64,000 nt of DNA from the NCBI GenBank assembly GCA_916610825.1, contig OU744446.1, positions 34,329,436 through 34,393,435 of the forward strand. Reading direction: 5' to 3'. Origin of the DNA: Haliclystus octoradiatus. Taxonomy: Eukaryota; Cnidaria; Staurozoa; Stauromedusae; Haliclystidae. The notes under the pieces were generated by a model. It was not told the DNA's origin and ran no database searches. It saw nothing but the letters and a program-made list of their open reading frames with translations. A program made the position numbers and the translations under genes. Shown here piece by piece: positions 1 to 29,480 of this stretch. The first letter of the stretch is position 1; the number at the start of each line of letters is the position of its first letter.

Positions 1-424
1 TTAAAGCATTAATCAGTTTTTGACCTAATTATACTTTTCTTGTCATTTTGAAGTGCATGCAATAAGGGGGATCATAGGGGGCTCAATTCTTGGGTCACAG
101 GGGAAATTTTTCAAAAATTTTACTTCACGCATGTCAAAATCGCCAAATCCCCGTTCGTAGAAACCACTCGTTTAATAGAGATTGTCCTTTTCAAGTGTTT
201 TGAAGACAAATAATTGAATAATTCCTTCTATAACAAAACATATTATTTCTTTTTATTATTTTTACCAATTTCGCACAGAAAAATTGATTTTATGTTTCTT
301 TTTGAGCAAAATGTAGGTGAAAAATGATACAATAATTCTTGTTTCACTAGGCTACTTTTGAGAAATTCCAGTTTCACTCTATTGAAAAAGGAAGATTCTT
401 GATTCACTTTCTATAGGATCCCCT

Positions 425-545
425 TCCAAATAGTTGCCTGATGCCAGCTAATACGCTCCTTCCATGGATTGAACCCAAGACCCTGTGGGGCTGTGGCTAA
501 TTGTTCAAAGCTGTAAGTTATGTTCCCAACCACTGCACTAGGGCT
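425..545 (-). repeat. tRNA-derived SINE fragment (antisense)
   Basis: On the minus strand this reads as a tRNA-like head: a box-A-like GTGCAGTGG near 535 and a box B (GGGTTCAATCC) at about 467-477, followed by a GGCATCAGG motif. The same layout is seen in the SINE at 3199-3449. It lies in a bystin intron. It looks degraded, and its ends are approximate. Confidence 0.55.
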
Positions 546-815
546 GCACAACTGCCAATACCTCAGGGACAAAACTTTGATCAATGTATTTCATTTCATT
601 GGAACTTGAAACGTGAGCATTGTATGTCAGTCGTATCCTTCCCAGCAACCCTTGATACGTATTTGAATGTATAAATAGATGTTTTGTCTATAGTCAATAG
701 TGGGTATTTTGGTAGATTTTATTGAGACGTAGCCATTTAGTTTATAAGGTCAAGTTATTAAATGATAAAGATTTTAACTGTAATCTCATAATTTAATTTT
801 TGTTTCTTTTATTAG

Positions 816-3800
816 GAGCTAACAGTATCTTCCTACGAGTATTGATTGATAAAAAGTATGCTTTACCTTATCGAGTTATTGATGGTGTTGTAGCACATTT
901 TATAAGGTATGGTATTGCAATATTTAACTATGACGGAATGGTAACAGATTAAACCGTTCAAAATTTTGATTTCATGAAATTCAATGCAGTCAATGCATTT
1001 ATTTTATTCCCTAAGGGGTTTCCCATTGTTCAGTTGCTACGATATTTTTCGTTTGTTTTTTTATCTATTTAAATTACTAAAGCTAACTTGCCGTTATTGT
1101 CTTTCAAGTGTGATAGAAATCAGTTTTCTATTCACAATTTTATTTACGAAATGTTAAAATCTCGTTGGGCATTACATAATTAAGAAAGTGTTGTGGGTAT
1201 TGCATTAGTATGAATTTTATTCATAAGTTGTGTCGTATTATCACGACAGTCTTAAAACCTTGGAGATGCTATTGTCTCGACATGTTGTCCCAACCAAATT
1301 GTCTCGGGCCCTACCCTATTGTCTCGAACTATTCTGCCACGCTCGTAGCCACTAGGAATTGTCAATGTTAGATTAACCAATAGGAAGCAAGAAAACGTTT
1401 GAAAAAACCTGCTATAGCCTATTAATAATAATGAAAATTAATCTTTTTAACCAATGGTGCTGCTATTTTATGAGTGCTTCTTGACTTGATTTCTTCTCCT
1501 TTGTCTCTGTGTAAACAGTTCATGAACCAGTCTATTAGTTCAATTTACATGAACTGTTTGTGAACAGTCCATGGAGTGAAGTTCATGAACTGAGTAAATT
1601 CATCCACAGGGTTAACCTGACTTTGATGGTTGTATTTGATGATAATCATGGTGATTCCAATTATGCGTGTTGGAGATCATAGTAATCCACAATATGCAGA
1701 ATTAATAGAAACCAACTAATCTACTATTCAACGTTATGCCTTATCCTGATCAGTTTCTTAATCAATTGATGTATTCACTTTTTCATAAAACCTGATTGGC
1801 AAAATTTTATTAACACTGATTGACACTTCACATTTGAAATGTTATTTAAGAAGAAAATGTTTTTGTAAATTGTATTCTTTTAACTATATTCTAGGCCTAT
1901 AATTCAAACCGCAAGGATAAATGATGTATTTTCAGATGTGACCCTCCTCCCCATTCCTCTTTTATTGAAATATTTTAATCTGAAAATTTATATAACCTTC
2001 TTTTCACAAGTACTTGTTGTTATTATATTTTCAGATTTTCTATGGATAGACGACAACTACCTGTATTATGGCATCAAGCGCTATTAGCATTTGTACAAAG
2101 GTGTGTGTGAATTTTAAATTAAATTTTGAATTGGATCATATGATATTTAAATTTCTAATAAACTTAGGCCCTGTTTACAAGGAGGGCGAGTAACTCGGGT
2201 AGGCGAGTTACTCAGGTGGGCGAGCTACTCTGGTCTATTGTTTATGCGCGTTCTGTTTACAAGTAAAACGCAAAAGTTGTCTCCCCCCACCAGCGCTCAT
2301 GCTTAGATCAGCTTTAAATTATTCAACTCAGGTAGGCGGGCTACTCGGGTTGCCCTTTTAAACACACAACACATTTTTAACTTGGTAAGGCAAGTAGTTC
2401 ACCTACCAGGGTAACTCACCCTCCTTGTAAACAGGGCCTTAATAAATCTGCTGGAATCCATTCTCGTATCGTCTGATAAAACTGTGTATAATATTCAACT
2501 ATATATACAACTTACTCAAACTCTTAAGTCTTAACTGGTCAAAAATGGAAACTAGAAAACTATCTACTGGTATTTATTCGTTTAACAATATTTAGTATCA
2601 CCTTTTATATTATTTTAGATTTAAATAGAAACAAAACACATAAAAAATGTGAAATTAAAGCAAATAGCAAGAAATTAAGTAATTAATTAATGATTACATC
2701 TTTATTGAAACTTTTTATTTACAAATTTTAGCATCATTTTTTTTGCACGGGACAAGCATGGATCATCATTATCATCATCATTTATTGAGAACCTTTAAAG
2801 CCATTTGACTTTTTTCAAAGGGCCCAATGCCCATACATAATAAAATTAAAATAGGTATGATGATAACAGCAATTTGCTGAATTTTTTATCCTGTATAAAT
2901 TTTCGGAATAAGTAAATGTCAAATTTTGAGGTACAGTAGCTGCATGATGACATATCTGCGTTTAAAGAATTGGTTCTTTACCTCTGACTGATATGAGCTG
3001 ACAACATGTACAATTAACATTTCTATCAAAAATGTTGACAAAGACTCGGTATTTAAGCTGGAACTAAGAACAACAACTTCACTGGCAATGTTTTTAAATG
3101 ATATGTGAGGAGGCATTTAGTTGCTTCTCTATCTGCATATCCCCTCTCAACATTCATATATTTGAAGATTTTCTGAACAGTTGTGATTCAACAATTGTTG
3201 TGGTGTGGCCTTCGTGTTGTGGTGTGGCCTTCGTGTAGTGGCTAGGGCGTTGGACCACAGCCCGCAGGGTCTCCGGGTTCAATCCCTGTCCGGAGCACTA
3301 TAGGTTGGCGTCAGGAAGGACATCCGGCTATTAAACGCACACAAGCTTCAAAATACTAACCAATTTAACCAACCACCCCAGTGAAAAAAGGCTGCAAGCT
3401 TACCCGGTTATGGAATAAATGATAAATCCAAATCCAAAAAAAACAACAGGAAAGTAGCCTAATCACTTGTGAGTAATGTATCATCAACTGGAGGCAAACC
3501 ATACGTGACAAGACACAAGAGGGATGTAATGTAGCCCCTGGCCCCGATGTGACGTTTATTAGTCTCTCATCACAATGCTAATTTAAATATAATGTCACTT
3601 TATTGTAATCATTGTAAATATTATATTTGCAGATACAAAGGAGATCTATCGACTGAACAGAAGGACTCGCTACATGATTTATGCAAAGTACATAGTCATT
3701 ATAAGGTATGCAGTAACTGATAGGCCTTCCCTTGAAAGTGAACAGTTCATGAACTTTAAATGACCCCAATTTTCATGAAGTTGTACCTTATCCAATAGCT

Positions 3801-4299
3801 TCTGCAAGAAACATTTTGAACTGTTTATAAATGAAATTGCCGACAGAACAGCATCCATTCTTCTCACCTCTTTAACATTCTGCCTGTATATTGTTAAATT
3901 CAACCCCTAGCAGTAGCTGCAGGTATCTGTTAACGCCTGGACGACTCTGGAGTGTCCATCACCTTCATCCAGTCATACCTATACTATCATCCAGGATATT
4001 TCAAATTTCTATTGTAAATTTCTGATTCTCCCCATTTTGCTCAATGAAACTTTGGCTTATTTTGTGAAATCATCAGCGACCAATGGGAGTATAAACTCGA
4101 TGGACAAATAATATATTTTGGGGACCTATTACACTTTTTAAAAAATACGTAAGTAGAATACGCAATAGACATACCATAAGTCTCTGCATATAACTTACAA
4201 AGGCTTCATTGTTGTTTTCAGATTACTCCAGAAGTCAGGAGAGAAATTGTTAATTCAAAATCACGTGACATTGAATATGATGCAGACATGAATGCATAA
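816..4299 (+). CDS. BYSL: Bystin, 3' part (four exons)
   Basis: Bystin is a nuclear/nucleolar factor needed for 40S ribosomal subunit maturation. Four exons with GT-AG borders are visible: 816-906, 2035-2100, 3633-3705 and 4222-4299. They translate to the conserved C-terminus: [45 protein letters not shown], then a short acidic tail and TAA. Phases are consistent (a G is needed from the upstream exon, then phases 2, 2, 0). The match to animal bystin, recalled from memory, is close over all four exons; the extreme C-terminus diverges. The 5' part lies outside the window. A poly(A) signal AATAAA follows at 4306-4311. The introns hold a SINE, a Harbinger-type MITE and a second SINE. Confidence 0.93.
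1515..1605. repeat. GTTCATGAAC palindromic repeat
   Basis: A cluster of self-complementary GTTCATGAAC and GAACTGTT motifs of the same kind as the larger foldback copy at 19379-19567. Here it is short and degraded, within a bystin intron. Confidence 0.5.
2167..2438. mobile_element. PIF/Harbinger-type MITE
   Basis: A 272-bp element bounded by inverted termini GGCCCTGTTTACAAGGAGGG / CCCTCCTTGTAAACAGGGCC. It is flanked by the trinucleotide TTA at 2164-2166 and 2439-2441. GG-starting termini and a 3-bp TWA-type duplication are typical of PIF/Harbinger MITEs. It has no coding capacity. A second copy, expanded by an AAT array, lies at 24299-24784. Confidence 0.75.
3199..3449 (+). repeat. tRNA-derived SINE
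   Basis: A tRNA-like head with box A around 3234-3249 (TAGTGGCTAGGGCG) and box B GGTTCAATCC at 3276-3285. It is followed by GGCGTCAGGAAGGACATCC, a motif I associate with RTE-type LINE tails, and an A-rich end. The first ~18 bp are tandemly duplicated. It lies in a bystin intron, in sense orientation. Confidence 0.75.
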
Positions 4300-5349
4300 A
4301 TTATGAATAAAATATATACTCAGTCTTATTGTACGTAAACATATATTCTAATAATGTGTATAAATTACAGAATCATAATTTACAAATATGTTATGGTATT
4401 AAAGTTACTCGATGATAATAAAATATTCAAAGATATAGATTTCGAAGACATCTGATACTATATAATATATCATTATATATACAACATTATTTAAGCTACA
4501 TCCTTTGTATGTGACAGTAACTATTAACGTAATTTTGCCAATTTTTAATCTATTACACAGTAGGGTGTAATTAAGAAATATAGAATATTTTTAACGAAAC
4601 CTAGCCTCGTGATTCATTTCCCCCGTTAAATTCAGCAATTTCATTCCCCTCCAGAAATTTCAGGGATAGGAGATGTGCCAATTTGAATTCAGAAATATGC
4701 CCTCTAACCTTTTTTCTGCAAGATACCTTGAATATTTTATTCAGGCCAAAATGTTTACTTCCTCAAAATTTTTCAATTTTTTTAATTTTTTTCTCTAAAT
4801 AATTCTATTGAGGTAATTTATCATGATAAGATATGTACCAACGTCAGAATGGTCGTACGAATAATATTAACATCTCTCATGTATTTATAAAAAGATCAAA
4901 ATTACTTTGAGTTGAGACCCATATATTTCTAAAATTCAATAAAAATTCCTAATTTTTGTATACGTTTGAGTAATTTGCAAAGAGATGCCTGTGACAATGT
5001 TACGAGTTTATAAATAAGTAATAAATGATTTATTATTTGTCCAACCACATGCTCATTAAACCCCCCGTCTAGCTGCAATAGAAGTTAACACCGTATTTCA
5101 AAAAATAGAATACATTTGGTCAAACACATGAAACAAGAGATAAGTATATATATGCGAATATAATTCAATGTCACTTATGTAATAGAAATACAAATCATTA
5201 CAGTCTTATTTCAAGACGTAAATATCTATTATCTAAATGTATACATTTGAATGCGAGGTCATGCAACAATTTTACAGAAAATGAATTCGGTGTACTGTAC
5301 GGATTATAATATTATATGCTGTATAATGTATATATAGAGTTTAATTAAT
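4300..5349. other. Intergenic, bystin to heat-shock gene
   Basis: AT-rich spacer between two convergent genes. It holds the bystin poly(A) signal (4306-4311) and the 3' flank of the minus-strand heat-shock gene. I see no other gene or clear repeat. Confidence 0.6.
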
Positions 5350-6048
5350 TTATTCCATTTCTTCATCTTTTGCCTGCTCAATTTTTAATATTTTTTCTTG
5401 TGTCTTCTCACTTCGAGGTGCTTTGATAACCAAAGAACAATCTTTTGTAAATTCGATTTTCAATTCATCTACATTCACATCTTTGGGAAGTGAAAATCGA
5501 CGTGATGTGTGTTGTTTTCTAGAATGTTCTCCGTCGTCTTCTTCATTCTGTTCATCTTGACTATTTTCAGCGTTGACAGATAATATTCTTTCATTTAATT
5601 TCACAGTGATTTGGTCTTGTTTGTACCCAGGGAGTGGTAATAATATTTGATATCCTTTTTCATTATTTGTAATAACAGGTTCAAGTGATTTCTTATACGC
5701 TGTTATTTGTAAGATGCCATCTTTAGATACTCGCGATGATAATGTTGATTCGTTGATATTTTCTGGTAGTTTATATTTTCTTTCAAATTCACTGTTTTCA
5801 AAACCATTATCACTTTCATTATGATGTTTTCCACTGACTTTTAAAATGCCATCATCAATTCTTAATTGAATCTCCTCTGGTTTGTAATGTCCAACTTGTA
5901 AACATACTTTAAAATCGGGCTCTTTCTTTGCGTCTTTAGATAGTAGTCCCTGCCAACAAGGCGAACCCGTTAGAGTAATGTAATTTTGTCTTTGCCAAGG
6001 GTCCACAAACGAATCAAGAAATAAAGGAAGAGTTGCCAAAGATGCCAT
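5350..6048 (-). CDS. Small heat-shock protein with two alpha-crystallin domains (copy A)
   Basis: A single-exon gene for a 232-residue ATP-independent chaperone expected to hold unfolded proteins in the cytosol. Two alpha-crystallin domains sit in tandem: the first at about residues 44-118 (ending KDGILQITAYK), the second at about 124-213 (LLPLPGYKQDQITV, SRRFSLPKDVNVDELKIEF). An acidic EQNEEDDGE loop interrupts the second domain. Ordinary animal sHSPs have one such domain; tandem forms are known in some invertebrates such as flatworms. It differs from copy B at only about nine residues and lacks one Asn near residue 18. The two genes diverge from a common promoter, and a TATA-like element lies at 6148-6155 (minus strand). 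Confidence 0.93.
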   Translation of the reverse strand: MASLATLPLFLDSFVDPWQRQNYITLTGSPCWQGLLSKDAKKEPDFKVCLQVGHYKPEEIQLRIDDGILKVSGKHHNESDNGFENSEFERKYKLPENINESTLSSRVSKDGILQITAYKKSLEPVITNNEKGYQILLPLPGYKQDQITVKLNERILSVNAENSQDEQNEEDDGEHSRKQHTSRRFSLPKDVNVDELKIEFTKDCSLVIKAPRSEKTQEKILKIEQAKDEEME

Positions 6049-6538
6049 AATTATTGAATATTTGTCTCCTAAAAATGATTATTTGCTAGCTGTAGTAATG
6101 ATGTTCTTCAATGTGAAGTTTCTACTTAACTGAGTTCAAGCTCTCACCTTTTATACTATTTCCAGCGTCACTTATTTGCCGACTTGATTGGTCGAGAAAA
6201 CGCTAGAACATTTCTGACGTCAACGTTGACGAATCTTCTTCTAGACTTTCATCGAACTTTCCAGACGCCGTATTATTGTTGTCAGATCAGCAGTGGCGGA
6301 TCTATTGTTCTAAACAATCGAGAAACGTCGATGTTGTTCTGTAAACCTCGTTTTGAACAATTTATTGACGTCAGAAATGTTCTAGCGTTTTCTCGACCGA
6401 TCAAGTCGGCAAATAAGTGACGCTGGAAATAGTATATAAGGTAGAGCTTGAACTCAGTTAAGTAGAAACTTCAAAGTAAAGAACATCATTAGTACAGCTA
6501 GCAAATAATCATTCTCAGACGACAAATATTCAATAATT
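6049..6538. promoter_or_regulatory. Shared bidirectional heat-shock promoter
   Basis: A 490-bp region between two divergent sHSP genes. It is itself an inverted repeat: about 6049-6221 mirrors 6368-6538. TATA-like boxes point outward at 6148-6155 (minus) and TATATAAG at 6433-6440 (plus). In the single-copy centre an array of 5-bp units, CTTCT-AGACT-TTCAT-CGAAC-TTTCC-AGACG (6238-6267), matches the alternating nTTCn/nGAAn heat-shock element, with three perfect units. Further TTCT/GAA-type units lie near 6205-6216 and 6370-6385. Heat-shock-factor control of both genes is inferred from this. Confidence 0.8.
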
Positions 6539-7240
6539 ATGGCATCTTTGGCAACTCTTCCTTTATTTCTTGATTCGTTTGTGGACCCTAATTGGCAAAG
6601 ACAAAATTATATTACTTTAACGGATTCGCCTTGTTGGCAGGGATTACTATCTAAAGACGCAAAGAAAGAGCCTGATTTTAAGGTATGTTTACAAGTTGGA
6701 CATTACAAACCAGAGGAGATTCAATTAGGAATTGATAATGGCATTTTAAAAGTCAGTGGAAAACATCATAATGAAAGTGAGAATGGTTTTGAAAACAGTG
6801 AATTTGAAAGAAAATATAAACTACCAGAAAATATCAACGAATCAACATTATCATCGCGAGTATCTAAAGATGGCATCTTACAAATAACAGCGTATAAGAA
6901 ATCACTTGAACCTGTTATTACAAATAATGAAAACGGATATCAAATATTATTACCATTCCCTGGCTACAAACAAGACGAAATCACTGTGAAATTAAATGAA
7001 AGAATATTATCTGTCAACGCTGAAAATAGTCAAGATGAACAGAATGAAGAAGATGATGGAGAACATTCTAGAAAACAACAGACATCACGTCGATTTTCAC
7101 TTCCCAAAGATGTGAATGTAGATGAATTGAAAATAGAATTTACAAAAGATTGTTCTTTGGTTATCAAAGCACCTCGAAGTGAGAAGACGCAAGAAAAAAT
7201 ATTAAAAATTGAACAGGCAAAAGATGAAGAAATGGAATAA
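6539..7240 (+). CDS. Small heat-shock protein with two alpha-crystallin domains (copy B)
   Basis: A single-exon gene for a 233-residue chaperone, about 96% identical to copy A at protein level. It has the same two tandem alpha-crystallin domains (residues ~45-119 and ~125-214) and the same acidic loop. The start codon follows a well-placed TATA box by about 100 bp. A poly(A)-type AATAAA lies near 7320. Strong similarity across both the coding region and the promoter flank, but little beyond the stop codons, suggests a head-to-head duplication kept uniform by gene conversion. The protein differs from copy A by scattered substitutions (for example LGIDNG for LRIDDG, LLPFPGY for LLPLPGY). Confidence 0.93.
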   Translation: MASLATLPLFLDSFVDPNWQRQNYITLTDSPCWQGLLSKDAKKEPDFKVCLQVGHYKPEEIQLGIDNGILKVSGKHHNESENGFENSEFERKYKLPENINESTLSSRVSKDGILQITAYKKSLEPVITNNENGYQILLPFPGYKQDEITVKLNERILSVNAENSQDEQNEEDDGEHSRKQQTSRRFSLPKDVNVDELKIEFTKDCSLVIKAPRSEKTQEKILKIEQAKDEEME

Positions 7241-8391
7241 ACATAATTGAACTATCCTGGAATATTTAACATTGTAGATAACGAACATATATTCTTATCA
7301 TGTTTTCCATTTCTGCTCAAATAAATACGTCTGTCCATTACAACAATTTCATATTACATTTGTATACGTTTCATAGTCATGTAGTACAATCATACAATGC
7401 AATTAAATACCTTAATTAGTCTAATGTATGTGTAATCTAATGTATGTGTAATTCATTTATCTACGCTTTAATTATTATATTGCAATCAATCTACAAAATA
7501 TATAAGTTATTTTAAAGGCAACTTATTCCCCGGCAAATCTTAATTTTGTTTCATTTATCCTGATCACAATTAATTCATCTAAATTCATATACAATTTAAA
7601 CGACACTCCTTCCATACAGCGGGGCCATTGAGATTTCAGAACTCTTTGACACTCAGACAAGACCAATGTTTGAAATGCTGTTATTTACGTGAGACATTTT
7701 TGAAAATTTGCAATGTAAAACAAAATAATACTATTAAAGAAAACAATTAAACATGCATCTATCGACATGTCCGCTGACCTGCGTACCAGTCCAAATATTT
7801 CCCAGAAACAATGTTAATACCAATACCACTGGTAAATACACTGAAAAACCTTGGAAGTGTATGTATACGTTTCTTGAGTATATAAGTTTTGAACGTGTCC
7901 TCTGTACAAAAAATGTCGAAAGTTGAAGTTTATTGCATATAAGTATATTTACTTTTCATGAATTTATATATAAAATAATTTGTTTTTAATATGATTTATA
8001 TCTATGATAATTTTATTGCAATTAATAAATTACTTAAAATACAATTTGCTACTTTGTACAATGTGTATGGGAGTTGGTAAAAAATTAATCAATTTCAAAA
8101 TAACAATATGAATAATTTTCTATATAAAAAAATATATCACGTTTGTATGAGTTATAATAATAATTATTTAATTTATATCAATTTTTAGATTGGGTCAGAT
8201 CACGTGGTACATTCCATAATTTGTAGGTTGCTCTGAAATCTTGAAAATTGAAATGTTCTAAACAAAACCACTTCTATATATGACCACGCAATCCACTTGC
8301 CAATTATGACCTCCAAGATTCACATATTTATTTGTGCGTTTGCATATAAATAAGACCTATTGCATGAAATTAAATTTTAAAATCATGTATA
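7241..8391. other. Intergenic, heat-shock gene to MITE
   Basis: AT-rich tail-to-tail spacer between sHSP copy B and the prolyl 3-hydroxylase gene. A short stretch near 7779-7800 (CTGCGTACCAG) matches the terminus of the MITE at 20553-20885. I see nothing else. Confidence 0.55.
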
Positions 8392-8583
8392 CAGTAAAAT
8401 CCGGAAATATCGGTTCCGGATTTAGCGGTATTCTGCCAATAACAGTAAGCCAAAACAATCATAAAGTGAGTAATTTACTGTCAATTTTTCTAAACGCTAA
8501 ATATTTAACGCTAACAACGGAGTCTACAAAACCGGTAAAACAGTTTGTCTCCCTAAGCGTAATGTTATTGCCGGATTCAACTG
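8392..8583. mobile_element. Tigger/pogo-like MITE
   Basis: A ~190-bp element with inverted ends CAGTAAAATCCGGAAATA... and ...TTGCCGGATTCAACTG, flanked by TA on both sides. CAGT-type ends with a TA duplication fit Tc1/mariner-pogo (Tigger) MITEs. A partial relative lies at about 29611-29655. Confidence 0.6.
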
Positions 8584-8721
8584 TATATCATTTTAGAGTG
8601 ATACTATATGCAGGAACCAAGTATCAGTCATCAGTCACAATACATACAGTATTATGAATTTGCATGGTGATAAAAACCCGTTATTTTTTGAAAATGCAAT
8701 CAAAATTCTGAAATAAATCTT

Positions 8722-27136
<18,415 letters not shown>

Positions 27137-28239
27137 TGTAATCTTCACCTCTCGTCGACAACAAAGTAAAATTTCTATGGCCAAAAACTTTTGAAATTCA
27201 ACGTGAAAACCACAGTTTCCGCGGCATATTAATTCACTGATTTAAAAGACGCATACTTATATAGAATCGATAAAAATGTATTGAGTGTTTGCTGAAAAAA
27301 CTTTCCCTGCGACTTGCAAGTTGGAATGACTGTAGACTGACATCACTTTTTAGAATGCACACTTCATTGAACATGTTTACACAGCGGAAGCTCACGAACA
27401 ATTTACACAAAACACGATACATCCGAAAACAATCTCGAAATTAATCCGCTTCCAGCTTAAATCTTGTTTGGGGGTGGTGTTATCAAAATATTCTTTTCAG
27501 GCATTTTGTTAATTCCCTGAGCCGATTAGGATACACATCGGAATTTGAACCGGATAACTTTTTGCTCCTCAGTTTGACCGTTTTTCAAGTGGTATGCATC
27601 CCCTGGCAGATCAGCTGAGTAATTTCCGTAAATTTGACTTCTTTCCGAATGCTTCAGGCTCGATAAAACTAAGTCGAATAAAATTTATTAAATCTGAAGA
27701 TCTTCATGATGAAGTATAAAATGTGTTCAATGTTGACAGCCTACTTTTATTTTAAAAATTGTTCTCAACTTCTCATAATTTTGAAATATTAAAATTGGTA
27801 ACTTCAAATTTGTATAAAATGAGAGTCCAAAATGAACATTCTAGATTTCCGCTACTTCAAGTTTCACACCAGGTGATCGTCAGACGATTTATTTCAACTT
27901 AGTAGCGGAAATCTAGTATGTTTCATTTTTGACCCTCATTTTATATAAATGCTCTGATTAATTTGATTGAGCACTATACCAAGAACTGATGTGGAACAAT
28001 TCCACTATTAATTATTACATAATTAGTATTATTAACTTCAAATTTGAAAATATTTGTCCATCTTTGGAATGAAATAATTATGAAATATTCCGACTTCCCT
28101 CAAAGGGGCCTCTGTGGTAGCAGCTCAGTTATAGCTTATAAGCTTAATTAAAAAACGTTATTTGAGTTTGAGATCATCAAGGATTCCTCACTGATGTTAC
28201 ACCTTTTCATATTAATGATTAGTCAAATTGGGTTCTATA
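27137..28239. other. Upstream region of prolyl 3-hydroxylase
   Basis: The 5' flank of the prolyl 3-hydroxylase gene. It contains a 130-bp inverted repeat at 27812-27944 (arms CTAGATTTCCGCTACT / AGTAGCGGAAATCTAG, extended by ~25 imperfectly paired bases) that looks like a small foldback element. I did not find a clear TATA box or other gene. Confidence 0.5.
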
Positions 28240-28240
28240 T

Positions 28241-28408
28241 ACAGTCAAACCTGTTAATGGCCACTTGTCTATAGTTGTCATTTATTGCAATGTCTATACA
28301 GTAATAGTATTTACTATTGAATCAACCATGTTTATAAAGGCCATCTGCATATAGTGGTCAAATTATCTACCTCTCATAGCAGGCTGTTATGTACTGGTTT
28401 GAATGTAG
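28241..28408. mobile_element. CAGT-type MITE, family 1 (copy g, inverted)
   Basis: Opposite orientation to copies a, e and f: starts ACAGTCAAACCTGTTAATGG, interior TATTGAATCAACCATGTTTA, ends near TGTACTGGTTTGAATGT. Confidence 0.68.
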
Positions 28409-28904
28409 TTAAAATTAAAATGGACTATGGCACTTAATCATTTGAATTTCCTAACCCGCATAGTAGTAAAATATTTATTCTATTGATTCGTAAATCTCTG
28501 GGATGTAATTTTATATGGAGGCCACAAGGGAAGCGCCATTTTGCTATATAGGGTTAACCTTTTCCCATGATCTTGAAACTGTAGGGTATATAAATTTACC
28601 AAATATTTAAAATTCATTGACCCAAGAGCCTTCTCTGTGATTGCTACTGCTCGACCACAACCACAAATATGTACACAAAGCTGGAGCTGAGTTTTGGTCA
28701 ATCTTTTTAGGAATTTAAGGGCCTACAGGTTGTACAATTCTCGGATAAAGAAGAAAAATGTTCTAAATTCACATTTCATGCCCGCATGTAAAAATTGCTC
28801 ATTTCCCTTTCGTGGGAATGATTGCTTTAATTTTCCCAAGACGATACTTTTTGAACCTATAAAGACAAATAACAATTACATAGCAAAATATATTGACGTA
28901 TTAA

Positions 28905-29480
28905 TTAAACGCAGTTTTACCAATTTCATACAAAAAGTTTGATTTTGTAGCATTGATCTCTTTGAAAACATCTAGATGAAAAACGATGTACAAATTTCCG
29001 TTAAAAATATTATTGAAAAATAAGAAATTTAACATACTGCAGTCTTTTGGATGGTTTTTAGGAAAATCAAAGCGGTAATTAGTTAATAAATTATGTGTTG
29101 ATAAATAATGATTTAGCTGAATTTGTACAATCTTTTCTGTATTTTTGGAAAGAATTGAGAGTACAGTCAAACCTGTTATAACGGTCACCTCTATACAGCG
29201 GCCACCTGTCTATAGTGGTCACTCTTGCAATGTCTAAATAGTATTTTCTATTGAATCAAACCTGTGTATAAAAGCCACCTGTCTATAGTTGTCAATTTAT
29301 CTACCTCTCGTAGGTGGCCGTTATATACAGGTTTCATTGTATACAGAAATTGCATATGATTTGATTCCCAGTTCACGGCATCACTCTTGTGTAGAGGGAT
29401 AACCTTTGCTGTTTTCAGACATTCAGGAAAGACACCATCTCTGAGAAAAAGATTGAATGCTTTAGTCAAGCCTGGTGCAA
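28905..29480 (-). pseudogene. LINE reverse-transcriptase fragment, split by a MITE
   Basis: On the minus strand, 29469-29355 encodes FPECLKTAKVIPLHKSD and 29160-28920 encodes VLSILSKNTEKIVQIQL...LSTHNLLTNYRF. Both are typical of the reverse transcriptase of CR1/Jockey-like non-LTR retrotransposons. The junction between them is exactly occupied by a family-1 MITE (29163-29342). The fragment has no complete frame and lacks the catalytic YADD part, so it is dead on arrival or decayed. Confidence 0.75.
29163..29342. mobile_element. CAGT-type MITE, family 1 (copy h), inserted in a LINE fragment
   Basis: Starts ACAGTCAAACCTGTTATAAC, interior TTCTATTGAATCAAACCTGT, ends TTATATACAGGTTTCATTGT. Because it cleanly splits a reverse-transcriptase reading frame, its borders are well defined here: it is about 180 bp. 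Confidence 0.75.

Noticed and set aside
6184-6420. 78-codon frame between the heat-shock genes
   Set aside because: It lies in the promoter palindrome, and the inverted symmetry of the flanks explains it.
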